DNA of 64,000 nucleotides from an uncultured Lachnospiraceae bacterium (GTDB lineage Bacteria > Bacillota > Clostridia > Lachnospirales > Lachnospiraceae): positions 1-64,000 of the forward strand of contig CAJTTI010000009.1 in assembly GCA_910579225.1 (NCBI GenBank), read 5' to 3'. Shown piece after piece: positions 8,966-17,976 of the stretch. Below the pieces are notes generated by a model. That model made no database searches and was not told the origin of the DNA. It saw nothing but the letters and a program-made list of their open reading frames with translations. Numbering within the stretch: position 1 is the first letter of the stretch; each line of letters starts with the position of its first letter. Both the position numbers and the translations under genes were made by a program.

Positions 8966-9378
8966 CATTCCTCTCCAAACAATACATCTTCTGCAATTGC
9001 CGCTGCAGTTCGGATGCAGTCCGCACAATCATATTTAGGCTTTCCAGTCTCGATCCCTTTCAGTTCTTTACAAACCGTTGCGCCGCATTTTTCCTGAAAA
9101 CGCCTGGTAATCTCTTTGGACAAAACATATGTTTTACCTTTGGTCTTCGGCGCTTCCATATTTCCGTCACTGCTCTTAAGCCCCGCCAGCATCACAGCTC
9201 CTGACAATGCACCACAGGTACTCTCCATGTTGCCCATACCTGCTCCAAATCCTTCGCTCATGCAAAATGCGGCCTGTTCTTCCGCTCCCAAAAGATCGCA
9301 ATACGTACATACGACTGCCTGTGCACAATTATACCCGTTCTTGTGTCTTGTGATTGTGTCTTCAACTCTGCTTTTCAT
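8965..9378 (-). CDS. C_GCAxxG_C_C family redox-type protein
   Basis: This 137-residue protein has the cysteine pattern that names the family: NCAQAVVCTYC near the N-terminus, then STCGALSGAVMLAGL, a Cys at VCKELKG, and CADCIRTAA near the C-terminus. Members are small cytoplasmic proteins thought to bind a metal or redox cofactor; some are membrane-linked, but no helix of that kind is seen here. Function is not established. GGAGG sits 7 bases before the ATG. The gene is coupled to hom by an overlapping start and stop. Confidence 0.88.
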   Translation of the reverse strand: MKSRVEDTITRHKNGYNCAQAVVCTYCDLLGAEEQAAFCMSEGFGAGMGNMESTCGALSGAVMLAGLKSSDGNMEAPKTKGKTYVLSKEITRRFQEKCGATVCKELKGIETGKPKYDCADCIRTAAAIAEDVLFGEE

Positions 9379-9416
9379 CTTGGTACCTCCTGAATAAAAG
9401 TTTATAATTCTGCTTA

Positions 9417-10628
9417 TTATGGATTGGCCCGAATCAGACGCGGGCGGTATCCGCTACTCTCCAGTTCTCTTATGATCCGTTCTTTGTGCTCGGTTCCAAA
9501 CGCCTCCATGGTAATTTTCAACTCCACGGCTGCATTTCGGTTGGTGCTGACAAACTGGTTGTGATCCAGACGGATCACATTGCCCTGCTGTCCGGCAATC
9601 AGCGATGCCACATTTACCAGTTCTCCCGGTTTGTCCGGAAGCAACACAGATACCGTGAAAATCCTGTCTCTCTGGATCAATCCATGCTGTACAACGGAAG
9701 ACATGGTAATGATATCCATGTTTCCTCCACTTAAAATACACACTACCTTCTTATTCTTTGCATCCAGATGTTTTAGGGCAGCCACACTCAAAAGACCGGA
9801 ATTTTCCACGATCATTTTGTGGTTTTCCACCATATCCAGAAAAGCCACGATCAATTCATCATCCGGAACAGAAATAATATGATCTATATTTTCCTGAATG
9901 TATGGAAAGATCTGCTTCCCTGGCTGGCGTACTGCCGTGCCGTCTGCAATGGTATTGCTGCTGGGAAGACAGATAACCTCTCCTTTTTGCACAGACTGCT
10001 CCATACAGTTGGCGCCCACTGGTTCCACACCGACCACTTTGATCTTCGGATTCAGGTATTTTGCAAGAGTCGCCACGCCTGCTGCAAGTCCCCCTCCTCC
10101 AATTGGTACCAGAATATAATCTACCAGAGGCAATTCTTTGAAAATCTCCATGGAAATGGTTCCCTGTCCGGTTGCCACATCCAGATCGTCAAAAGGATGG
10201 ATAAATGTATACCCATGTTCCTCTGAAAGTTCATAGGCATGCGCACATGCCTCATCATAGTCATTTCCGTAGAGGACCACTTCTGCTCCGTATTCTTTCG
10301 TATGATTTACTTTAATGAGCGGCGTCGTTGTCGGCATTACGATCACCGATTTACAGCCATACGCTTTTGCAGCATATGCCACGCCTTGGGCATGGTTCCC
10401 GGCAGAAGCCGTGATCAGACCTTTTTCACGCTCTTCTTCTGAAAGAGTACTGATCTTGTAATAAGCGCCTCTTATCTTAAACGCTCCGGTTTTTTGCATA
10501 TTTTCCGGTTTCAGATAGATCTTATTACCAGATCTTTCACTTAAATACTGGCTGTACATCAACCGTGTCTCCGTTGTCACTCTCCCGACAACCTCACAGG
10601 CCTCCTCAAATTTTTCTAAAGTCATCAT
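9417..10628 (-). CDS. ilvA: Threonine ammonia-lyase (PLP), ACT-containing
   Basis: The 403-residue enzyme deaminates threonine to 2-oxobutyrate, either for isoleucine synthesis or for energy. PLP lysine is in KTGAFKIRGA (about residue 51), followed by ASAGNHAQGVAYAA and the phosphate-binding loop PIGGGGLAAGV. A single C-terminal ACT-like domain (from about residue 325) matches the shorter catabolic/alternate form rather than the 500-residue biosynthetic IlvA, so tdcB is an equally good name. The ribosome site AAGGAG lies 11 bases upstream. The gene is separate from, but next to, hom. Confidence 0.93.
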   Translation of the reverse strand: MMTLEKFEEACEVVGRVTTETRLMYSQYLSERSGNKIYLKPENMQKTGAFKIRGAYYKISTLSEEEREKGLITASAGNHAQGVAYAAKAYGCKSVIVMPTTTPLIKVNHTKEYGAEVVLYGNDYDEACAHAYELSEEHGYTFIHPFDDLDVATGQGTISMEIFKELPLVDYILVPIGGGGLAAGVATLAKYLNPKIKVVGVEPVGANCMEQSVQKGEVICLPSSNTIADGTAVRQPGKQIFPYIQENIDHIISVPDDELIVAFLDMVENHKMIVENSGLLSVAALKHLDAKNKKVVCILSGGNMDIITMSSVVQHGLIQRDRIFTVSVLLPDKPGELVNVASLIAGQQGNVIRLDHNQFVSTNRNAAVELKITMEAFGTEHKERIIRELESSGYRPRLIRANP

Positions 10629-10689
10629 CTTTCAAGTATCTCCTTTTTGTCACCATATTCACTGTTCCAGACTTAAAATATGTCTGTTT

Positions 10690-11622
10690 TCACGCTTCTG
10701 CCAGAAACAGCGCGTTTACAAACGCATCTGCATCAAACTTCTGCAGGTCATCAATATGCTCCCCAACGCCGATATATTTCACTGGCACATTCAGCTCGGA
10801 CTGAATTGCCACTGCGATGCCTCCTTTAGCAGTTCCATCCAGTTTGGTAAGTATAATTCCAGTCAGTTCAGCAGCCTCGCCGAACTGCCTTGCCTGTTCC
10901 AGCGCATTTTGTCCCGTGGTGCCATCCAGCACCACTAGCGTCTCCCGATAAGCATTAGGATACTCCCTGTCAATAATCCGATTGATCTTGCGAAGCTCTT
11001 CCATCAGATTTCTCTTATTATGGAGCCTACCAGCCGTATCAATCAGCAGTACGTCCGCCTTCCTTGCTTTTGCCGCGCACACTGCGTCATACACTACAGA
11101 CGCCGGATCTGCACCCTCACTTCCTCCGATGATCTCCACACCGGCCCGATGGGCCCATTCTGTCAGCTGCTCTCCCGCCGCGGCACGGAATGTATCCGCA
11201 GCACCCAATATTACCCGGCGTCCCTGATCTTTCAGCTTTCCGGCCAGTTTGCCTACAGAAGTCGTTTTACCCACTCCATTGACTCCGATCACCAGAACCA
11301 CTGACGTCTGATGTTCAAACTCATAAGCGGTCTCCCCAACTTGCATCTGTTCCCGGATACTATTGATCAGAAGTTCCTTACATTCCTCCGGCTTCTTAAT
11401 ATGCTGTTCCTTTACTTTTTTCTTCAGATTTTCAATGATAGAAGTTGTCGCATTGATCCCAATATCACCCATGATCAGAGTTTCCTCGATCTCATCATAA
11501 AAATCTTCGTCAATGTCTGAAAATCCATTGAATATGGCGTCCATGCCAGACACAATATTATCCCTGGTTTTAGATAATCCTTCCGCCAGACGCCTGAAAA
11601 AACCCCGTTTCTCCTCAGCCAT
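10690..11622 (-). CDS. ftsY: Signal recognition particle receptor FtsY
   Basis: The 310-residue GTPase docks SRP-ribosome complexes at the membrane. The NG domain is complete: G1 GVNGVGKTTSVGKLA, DTFRAAAGEQL, G3 DTAGRLHNK and G4 TKLDGTAKGG. The acidic A domain is short, as usual in Firmicutes. The ATG at 11620-11622 is preferred to an upstream GTG because AGGAGG lies 8 bases before it. It is the last gene of the plsX-acpP-rnc-smc-ftsY operon. Confidence 0.97.
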   Translation of the reverse strand: MAEEKRGFFRRLAEGLSKTRDNIVSGMDAIFNGFSDIDEDFYDEIEETLIMGDIGINATTSIIENLKKKVKEQHIKKPEECKELLINSIREQMQVGETAYEFEHQTSVVLVIGVNGVGKTTSVGKLAGKLKDQGRRVILGAADTFRAAAGEQLTEWAHRAGVEIIGGSEGADPASVVYDAVCAAKARKADVLLIDTAGRLHNKRNLMEELRKINRIIDREYPNAYRETLVVLDGTTGQNALEQARQFGEAAELTGIILTKLDGTAKGGIAVAIQSELNVPVKYIGVGEHIDDLQKFDADAFVNALFLAEA

Positions 11623-11659
11623 AAATGGCACCTCCTGTTTAAAATTCCGCTGCTGTTAA

Positions 11660-14600
11660 TTATTTATCCAGATCGTTTTCAATCAGATTTACGGATACCA
11701 GTGTGGATACCCCCTTTTCCTGCATGGTAATCCCATACAGCCGATCCGCTGCATTCATCGTCCCTCTTCGATGAGTAATTACGATAAATTGCGTATATCT
11801 GGTCAATTTATGTAAATATTTTGCAAACCTCACTACATTAGAATCATCCAATGCCGCCTCAATCTCATCCAGAAGACAGAAAGGAGAAGGCTTCAGATTC
11901 TGTATCGCAAATAAAAGTGCAATTGCGGTCAATGCCTTTTCCCCTCCGGAAAGTTGCATCATATTCTGAAGTTTTTTACCTGGCGGCTGTGAAATAATGC
12001 GAATACCCGTTTCCAGCACATCCTCCTCGTCCATCAGTTCCAGCGTACCTCTGCCGCCGCCGAACAACTCTTTAAAAGCTTTGTCAAATTCCTTTTGAAT
12101 CAGCAGAAACTGTTCCCGAAACTGTTTCTTCATACCACTGTCCAACTCCAGAATCACCTGTTTCAGTGCTTCTTCCGCTTCCTGAAGATCTTTTCTCTGG
12201 CCATCCATAAAAGTGTAACGTTCCGAGACTTCTTTGTAATCTTCAATCGCATTCACATTTACATTTCCAAGTTCTCTGATCTCCTCTTTCACTAAATTAC
12301 AGTCTTTCTTCAATTCAGGAAGAGTATGACCCTCTTCTTTTCGAAGCGGAACCGCCGCATTATAGGTCAGTTCATATTCTGTCCACATGTGATTCATCAG
12401 ATTTTCTGAAGTTTCTTCCAATTTTTCTTTCTGGCTGTTCAGACGAAACAGTTCTTTATCCAGTTCGTTGATTCTTTGAGACAATTCCTCTCTTTTACTG
12501 AAAAAGCTTTTGTGGGAAGCTGTCTGTTCTTCTTTCTGATGCTGAAGGAGCCGAATCTTTTCTTCCATCTCCACTACTGACTGTTCTGCCTCTTCCATCT
12601 CTGTCTGCAGTGTTTCGATTCCTTCTTCCCGACCTCTGGTGTCTTCCTCCGCCTGATGCCTGTTTCCGGAAAGCTCTTCCTTTTCCTTCCACAGCTTCTG
12701 GAGTTCGCCCTCCACGCGTTTCAGGTTTGAAGATGTAAACTCCGCTTTCTGAAAGATAGATGCGGTATCCAGATGATATTCTTCCAGGGCCTTCTGGGCA
12801 TCAGCTTCTTTTATGCGTTCTTCTTCCAGTCTTCGCTGATAGTTCTCCACCGCGAAAGTATGAGCTTTCTCCATCTCTTCAGAACTGTTCAGTTCATTCT
12901 GACTTTCTGCTTTCATCTGCCGAATCTCAACAGTCTGCCGGTCCAGCTCTTCGCATTCTCTCTGAAATTTCTGAAAGTCTTCTTCTGTTGCGCGCTTCTG
13001 CTCCTGGAGCTGTTCTGCATTGATTCTTGCAGTATTTTCAAGGACACGGATCTCCTGAAGAGAAGCGGCTCCTGCATCCAGTCTGGAATAGCAGCTGCTT
13101 CTTTCATTTTGGATTCCAACCAGTTTCTTCTGGACATTTTCCATATCCTGACGACAGTGATCAACTTTTTCTTTCAGTTCTTCAATCTCTCTGTTTCTGC
13201 TCAAAAGACTGCTGCTGTTCCGAAACGCACCTCCTGTCATGGCACCTCCCGGATTCAGAGATTCCCCTTCCAGAGTTACGATTCTCAGACTGTAACGGTA
13301 TTTTCTCTGCAGGGCAACTGCATGATCAATCTGATCAACCACCAGGGTTCTTCCAAGAAGTTGTGCCATGATATTCCGATACCGTTCTTCTGTCTCCACC
13401 AGCGTGTGCGCCAGTCCCACTACTCCAGGTTCCTGAAGGGCCTGTTCCTGATGGAACTGCTGAGGATGCCTGACAGCAGTCAGGGGCAGAAAAGTCACTC
13501 TTCCATAACGATTCTGCTTCAGATAAGAGATCAGCTTTTTGGCCGTCTCTTCGTCCTCTGTTACTATATTCTGAATACTTCCTCCAAGGGCAGTCTCCAC
13601 AGCAGTCTCATATTGTTTTCCGGTATGGATTAGATCTGCCACCACACCGCAGATGCCGGAGGTCTTATCCTTCTGTTCCATCACACGGCGGATACTGTTC
13701 CCATATCCGTCATATCGCTCTGCCAGATTCCGAAGTGATTCCAGTCTGGAAGCTTCTCTGTGATAAGCGGTCTGCCCATCCTCCAGTCTTTTCCGGCAGA
13801 TCGTAATCTGCTGCTGCAACTGACGGATTCTTTCTTCCAGCTCTTCCTGGCATCTGGTTCGTTCCCGAAGTTCTGTCTGGACTCTCTCCAGCTCCTCTTC
13901 CTGATGTTGTAGCAGTTCCTCCTGTCCCAGTTCCGCACTTTTCATCTGAATCAGCTTCTGATTCACCTCTGCTTTACGAATCTGTATCTGCTCAGTCATG
14001 GCATCATAACGCTGTATCTTCCCTTTGATGGAAGAACGCTGATTCAGAAGAAGGATGATCTCGTTCTTACTGTTTTCCATATTAGTCTGACTGTCTTGGA
14101 TACTCTGCTGAATCTGTTCCAGGGATTCCTCTGCTTTTTCCTGTACCATCTGTGCCTGGGAAAGCTGAAGTTCCAGTTCTTCCTTCTCCTGGAGAACTAC
14201 CTGTTTCTCATTCTCCCTCTGAAGAAGTTCCTTTTCAATACTGTCCATCCGCTCCTGGTAATGCCTGCTGCTTGCTTTCGCAGAACGTACCTGTTCCTTC
14301 AGAACCGCGATCTGTCCCTTTAATTGCTGTTTTCTTAACCTGCCGGAAGCTGCTTCCTCTTTTGCCGAATCAATCTGTGCTTCAATACCTTCCAGTTTTT
14401 TCTCAATTTGTTCGTATTCCAGCTTCGTATTCTCAAAAGCCCGTGCAGTGTCATCCATATCCCCTTTGGTAATCTCACAGTTTTTGGCCAGTTGTTCCAG
14501 CTGGCTTTTGATCTGTTCCATCTCCATCAGGAAAATATGAATCTCAATCTCTTTTAATGATTCTTTTTTCTTCAGATATTCTTTCGCTTTCTCTGCCTGC

Positions 14601-15220
14601 CGTTCCAACGGGCCAAGCTGCTTCTCCAGTTCTGACAGAATATCGTTCACACGCAGAAGATTTTGTTTTTCATCTTCCAGCTTCTTTTCTGCAGTCTTTT
14701 TCCGTTTTTTGAATTTTACAATACCGGTAGCCTCATCAAAAAGCTCACGTGCTTCCTCGGGTTTTGTACTCAGAATCCGGTCAATCTGTCCCTGTCCGAT
14801 AATAGAATAGCCTTCTTTTCCGATCCCTGTATCATAGAACAGCTCCTGCACATCTTTTAAACGGCAAACTGTCCCATTTAAAAGATATTCACTCTCCCCC
14901 GAGCGATATAACCTTCGGGCAACCGTAACTTCTTCATACGCCACCGGAAGCTGATGATCCTGGTTGTCCAGTGTAATCGCCACAAAAGCATAACTCAGAG
15001 GCTTCCGGCTCTCTGTACCAGAGAAAATCACATCTTGCATCGTACCGCCTCTGAGCTGTTTGACCCGTTGCTCTCCAAGCACCCAACGTACCGCATCAGC
15101 CACATTGCTTTTGCCGGAACCGTTAGGTCCCACAATTCCCGTGATTCCGTTGTGAAAATCAAATATGATTTTATTGGCAAAGGATTTGAATCCCTGCACT
15201 TCAATACATTTTAAATACAT
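11660..15220 (-). CDS. smc: Chromosome segregation SMC protein
   Basis: The 1186-residue protein is the ATPase of the condensin-like SMC-ScpAB complex that organises and segregates the chromosome. Walker A is GPNGSGKSNVADAV at residues 32-45. Long heptad coiled coils fill about residues 165-500 and 670-1010, separated by the hinge (about 515-660, with GGAMTGGAF at its end). The C-terminal head carries the signature LSGGEKALTAIALLFA and Walker B CLLDEIEAALDD. Length is as expected. It starts 15 bases after rnc and ends 37 bases before ftsY. Confidence 0.98.
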   Translation of the reverse strand: MYLKCIEVQGFKSFANKIIFDFHNGITGIVGPNGSGKSNVADAVRWVLGEQRVKQLRGGTMQDVIFSGTESRKPLSYAFVAITLDNQDHQLPVAYEEVTVARRLYRSGESEYLLNGTVCRLKDVQELFYDTGIGKEGYSIIGQGQIDRILSTKPEEARELFDEATGIVKFKKRKKTAEKKLEDEKQNLLRVNDILSELEKQLGPLERQAEKAKEYLKKKESLKEIEIHIFLMEMEQIKSQLEQLAKNCEITKGDMDDTARAFENTKLEYEQIEKKLEGIEAQIDSAKEEAASGRLRKQQLKGQIAVLKEQVRSAKASSRHYQERMDSIEKELLQRENEKQVVLQEKEELELQLSQAQMVQEKAEESLEQIQQSIQDSQTNMENSKNEIILLLNQRSSIKGKIQRYDAMTEQIQIRKAEVNQKLIQMKSAELGQEELLQHQEEELERVQTELRERTRCQEELEERIRQLQQQITICRKRLEDGQTAYHREASRLESLRNLAERYDGYGNSIRRVMEQKDKTSGICGVVADLIHTGKQYETAVETALGGSIQNIVTEDEETAKKLISYLKQNRYGRVTFLPLTAVRHPQQFHQEQALQEPGVVGLAHTLVETEERYRNIMAQLLGRTLVVDQIDHAVALQRKYRYSLRIVTLEGESLNPGGAMTGGAFRNSSSLLSRNREIEELKEKVDHCRQDMENVQKKLVGIQNERSSCYSRLDAGAASLQEIRVLENTARINAEQLQEQKRATEEDFQKFQRECEELDRQTVEIRQMKAESQNELNSSEEMEKAHTFAVENYQRRLEEERIKEADAQKALEEYHLDTASIFQKAEFTSSNLKRVEGELQKLWKEKEELSGNRHQAEEDTRGREEGIETLQTEMEEAEQSVVEMEEKIRLLQHQKEEQTASHKSFFSKREELSQRINELDKELFRLNSQKEKLEETSENLMNHMWTEYELTYNAAVPLRKEEGHTLPELKKDCNLVKEEIRELGNVNVNAIEDYKEVSERYTFMDGQRKDLQEAEEALKQVILELDSGMKKQFREQFLLIQKEFDKAFKELFGGGRGTLELMDEEDVLETGIRIISQPPGKKLQNMMQLSGGEKALTAIALLFAIQNLKPSPFCLLDEIEAALDDSNVVRFAKYLHKLTRYTQFIVITHRRGTMNAADRLYGITMQEKGVSTLVSVNLIENDLDK

Positions 15221-15235
15221 GTAGGTTTCCCTGTT

Positions 15236-15928
15236 CTAGTATAGTTTTTTCCCTGTTAATGCATGATAGGCCGCTTCCTGTTCTGCCGCCTTTTTCGTAC
15301 GCCCCTGTCCTTCTCCAATCACCTTGCTGCCCAGCAGAGCCTGTACAACAAATGTTTTCTGGTGGTCCGGACCTTCTTCGCGGATCAGCTTATAGTGCAG
15401 CTGCTCATCAAAATGTGCCTGAATCCGTTCCTGCAGGATGGTCTTACTATCAAAAAAGAGTTGTTTGTGCTCCAGATCATTCAGCACAAATTTCCATATA
15501 AAATCTTTTGCGTTAGTAAAACCACCGTCCAGATAAATAGCCCCGATCAATGCCTCAAAAGCGTCCGAAGTGATGGAAGGCCGTTCTCTCCCTCCACTGA
15601 CCAGCTCGCCTCTTCCAAGAAGAATATACTTTCCCAGCGACAGATTCCGTGCACAAAAAGCAAGGCTTTGCTCGCAGACAATACTGGCTCTTGTCTTGGT
15701 AGCGTCTCCTTCCGGCATCTTGGGGTATTTTTCGTATAAAAATTCACTGGTCACCAGTTCCAGCACTGCATCTCCTAAAAATTCCAGTCTTTCATTGCAG
15801 TTTAATCTTCCCATGTGTCGTTCATTGGCATAAGAACTGTGGCACATGGCGTGTCTGAGCAGGGAAGGATCCTGAAAATGATAATCAATCTTATCTTCCA
15901 GTTCCCTGAATCTGGATGAATCTTCCAT
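15236..15928 (-). CDS. rnc: Ribonuclease III
   Basis: The 230-residue dsRNA endonuclease processes rRNA precursors and structured mRNAs. The catalytic signature NERLEFLGDAVLELV with its metal-binding Glu and Asp residues, and the second acidic site DAFEALIGAIYLD, are present; the last 75 residues form a dsRNA-binding domain (LQERIQAHF to KKAAEQEAA). The ATG at 15926-15928 follows AGGAGTT by 6 bases. A long nested stem-loop between acpP and this gene may be an RNase III autoregulation site (see 15993-16057). Confidence 0.96.
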   Translation of the reverse strand: MEDSSRFRELEDKIDYHFQDPSLLRHAMCHSSYANERHMGRLNCNERLEFLGDAVLELVTSEFLYEKYPKMPEGDATKTRASIVCEQSLAFCARNLSLGKYILLGRGELVSGGRERPSITSDAFEALIGAIYLDGGFTNAKDFIWKFVLNDLEHKQLFFDSKTILQERIQAHFDEQLHYKLIREEGPDHQKTFVVQALLGSKVIGEGQGRTKKAAEQEAAYHALTGKKLY

Positions 15929-15992
15929 AAAAATAACTCCTGTCAATAACAGATTGGTCGCTCTGTACCTTCTGTCATTATGAATCATAAGA

Positions 15993-16057
15993 GGCTGTGA
16001 CAGAACACATCTCCATACGCCAGTCAGATGGCGCAGAAACTGTGTTTTGCCACAGCC
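15993..16057 (-). promoter_or_regulatory. Nested stem-loop in the acpP-rnc intergenic region
   Basis: Three stacked inverted repeats lie inside each other: GGCTGTG/CACAGCC (15993-15999 with 16051-16057), AACACA/TGTGTT (16004-16009 with 16041-16046) and CGCCA/TGGCG (16018-16022 with 16029-16033). Together they form one long imperfect hairpin about 65 bases before the rnc start. No T-run follows directly, so it is more likely a processing or regulatory site than a plain terminator. Confidence 0.6.
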
Positions 16058-16076
16058 CGTCTTGTCAGGTACCGCG

Positions 16077-16307
16077 TCAGTTTATCGCATTTTTGATCTG
16101 TTCCACAGCATCTCCGACAGATACAATCTTCTCCGCATCTTCATTGGCAATCTCAATGTCGAATTCCTCTTCAATGCCCATAATAATCTGGAATACGTCC
16201 AGAGAATCTGCTCCCAGATCATCCACAAAAGTGGTCTCCGTTGTAATCTCATTTGCGTCCACATTCAGCACTTCTGCAATGATTTCCTGCAATTTTTCAA
16301 ATTCCAT
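16077..16307 (-). CDS. acpP: Acyl carrier protein
   Basis: The 76-residue protein carries growing fatty acyl chains on a phosphopantetheine attached to Ser in the motif GADSLDVFQ. It is strongly acidic and has the usual four-helix pattern. The ATG at 16305-16307 gives the standard MEFEKLQEII start; an upstream in-frame ATG exists within the plsX 3' end. The gene overlaps the plsX stop by 11 bases, so the lipid genes are translationally coupled. Confidence 0.97.
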   Translation of the reverse strand: MEFEKLQEIIAEVLNVDANEITTETTFVDDLGADSLDVFQIIMGIEEEFDIEIANEDAEKIVSVGDAVEQIKNAIN

Positions 16308-17337
16308 GACTTCCATTCCCTTCCTGATTTTCATTTACCTGGATACCGGCTTTGATTTTCTCATTCATCTGCTGCTGAGTAAATGTTACACACTGGAGGA
16401 TCGAATTACGTACCTCAACCGCTTTGGAGCTTCCGTGGGTCTTAACAACCAGACCTTTCAGTCCAAGCAAAGGAGCACCGCCATATTGACTGGTATCAAA
16501 ACGCTTCAGAGTCTCCTTCAGAGCAGGTTTTACCAGAAGTGCTCCGGTCTTACTCCGGAGGTTCGTCATCATTCCCTTTTTTACCATGGAAATTAACGTA
16601 GATCCGACTCCTTCATACAGCTTCAGAATAATATTTCCCGCGAAAGCTTCACAGACGATAACGTCCGCATACCCGGATGGGATATCGCGTGCTTCTATGC
16701 TTCCTATAAAATTGAGTTCTTTACATTCCTTCAGAAGAGGAAATGTCTCCTTCACCAGCGCATTGCCTTTTTCTTCTTCTGCACCAATATTCACAATTGC
16801 GACTCTGGGATTTTTGACTCCCATAACGTGTTCCATATAGATCGAACCCATCTTTGCGAACTGTACCAGATGAGAAGGTCTGGCATCTACATTGGCTCCG
16901 CAGTCAATCAGCAGAGAAGCTCCTTTTTCCGTCGGTAACAGAGGTGCAAGAGGGGGACGTTCCACACCTTTGATTCTTCCAACGATCACCTGGCCGCCTA
17001 CCAGAACCGCGCCTGTACTTCCTGCCCCGACAAATGCCTCTGCCTCTCCGTTTTTCACCATTTTCATGGCCACTACGATAGACGAGTCTTTTTTCATGCG
17101 GATTGCCTGAACCGGGGGTTCTGCCATCTCGATGATTTCCGTGGCGTTCACCACTTCCACTCTGGAAGCATCATACTGATATTTTTGCAGCTCTGCCTGC
17201 ACAGCTGACTCCCGGCCTACCAGAATCACCTTTACCTGTTCCTGGCTGTTTACCGCTTCCACAGCTCCTTTTACAATCTCCGATGGTGCATGGTCTCCTC
17301 CCATGGCATCCACTGCAACTTTGATCAGTTCCTGCAT
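16297..17337 (-). CDS. plsX: Phosphate acyltransferase PlsX
   Basis: The 346-residue enzyme makes acyl-phosphate from acyl-ACP, the first step of phosphatidic acid synthesis with PlsY. The N-terminus KVAVDAMGGDHAPSEIV and the internal FVGAGSTGAVLVGG and LIDCGANVDARP are family hallmarks, and length is as expected. AAGGAGG lies just before the ATG. It is first in the operon with acpP, rnc, smc and ftsY, with a good promoter close upstream. No fapR or fabD is seen beside it. Confidence 0.97.
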   Translation of the reverse strand: MQELIKVAVDAMGGDHAPSEIVKGAVEAVNSQEQVKVILVGRESAVQAELQKYQYDASRVEVVNATEIIEMAEPPVQAIRMKKDSSIVVAMKMVKNGEAEAFVGAGSTGAVLVGGQVIVGRIKGVERPPLAPLLPTEKGASLLIDCGANVDARPSHLVQFAKMGSIYMEHVMGVKNPRVAIVNIGAEEEKGNALVKETFPLLKECKELNFIGSIEARDIPSGYADVIVCEAFAGNIILKLYEGVGSTLISMVKKGMMTNLRSKTGALLVKPALKETLKRFDTSQYGGAPLLGLKGLVVKTHGSSKAVEVRNSILQCVTFTQQQMNEKIKAGIQVNENQEGNGSHGI

Positions 17338-17363
17338 CCTCTTTCCTCCTTGTTGTCAATATC

Positions 17364-17392
17364 ATAATACGAAAACACTTTCTTTAAGTCAA
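17364..17392 (-). promoter_or_regulatory. Predicted sigma-A promoter of the plsX operon
   Basis: The minus strand reads TTGACT (17387-17392), a 17-base spacer, then TATTAT (17364-17369), about 27 bases before the plsX start codon. This is the only strong promoter seen before the five-gene run down to ftsY. Confidence 0.78.
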
Positions 17393-17435
17393 TACTTTCT
17401 ATAGAAAAAAAGGAATGGATTGTTATGAATTTTCA

Positions 17436-17924
17436 TCAGATCTGCCAGTGCGCCACTGTTGTCTCCCCTGCTTTGGCTTCCATAGCGGTCTGATATTCCA
17501 CTTTAGATGCAGTTTCGCTGTCCATCACGATCTGCATAACCTCCATACAATATCCCTTTGCTTCCAGCGCTTCCCGGTCAAAACGAATCAACTCTGTCCC
17601 TGCCTTCACTTTTTCCTGAGACTTTACCAGTGCCGTAAATCCTTCTCCTTTCAGATTTACGGTATCCACACCAATATGAATCAGGATCTCAATGCCTCCG
17701 TCCAGTTCCATGCCGATGGCATGGTTGCTCTGCTCCATGGTAACGGTTATAGTTCCATCCGCCGGAGCTACCACAACATTCCCTGTGGGTCGAATTACAA
17801 CACCATTTCCCAGTGCCAGGGAAGAAAAGACTGCATCAGCCGCCTCTGCCATGGGAATGACCATTCCATCCGCAGCTGCTTTCATCTCGTACTGTTTCTG
17901 TTTTTTCTTAAAAAAATTAAACAT
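17436..17924 (-). CDS. crr: PTS glucose-type EIIA protein
   Basis: The 162-residue protein is a cytoplasmic PTS EIIA of the glucose family. It accepts phosphate from HPr and passes it to an EIIB. The phosphorylatable His is in ILIHIGVDTVNL, and the second active-site His is in SNHAIGMEL. The ATG at 17922-17924 is preceded by AAGGAG; an open frame upstream has no start signal. It is the third gene of the PTS cluster and presumably serves the IIB domain of the IICB protein encoded at 19291-20742. The name crr is by analogy with enteric EIIA-Glc. Confidence 0.93.
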   Translation of the reverse strand: MFNFFKKKQKQYEMKAAADGMVIPMAEAADAVFSSLALGNGVVIRPTGNVVVAPADGTITVTMEQSNHAIGMELDGGIEILIHIGVDTVNLKGEGFTALVKSQEKVKAGTELIRFDREALEAKGYCMEVMQIVMDSETASKVEYQTAMEAKAGETTVAHWQI

Positions 17925-17976
17925 AATAATCTCCTTTATTATAAGTTCCGCTTCAGCCCTCAAAGGTTTCTGCTGT

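Noticed and set aside
9379..10700. T-box leader before threonine or homoserine genes
   Set aside because: The gaps are too short (38 and 61 bases) and lack the T-box sequence.
12773..13633. Long open frame opposite smc (286 codons)
   Set aside because: Shadow of the smc coiled-coil region; composition mirrors its repeated Glu/Gln/Lys codons.
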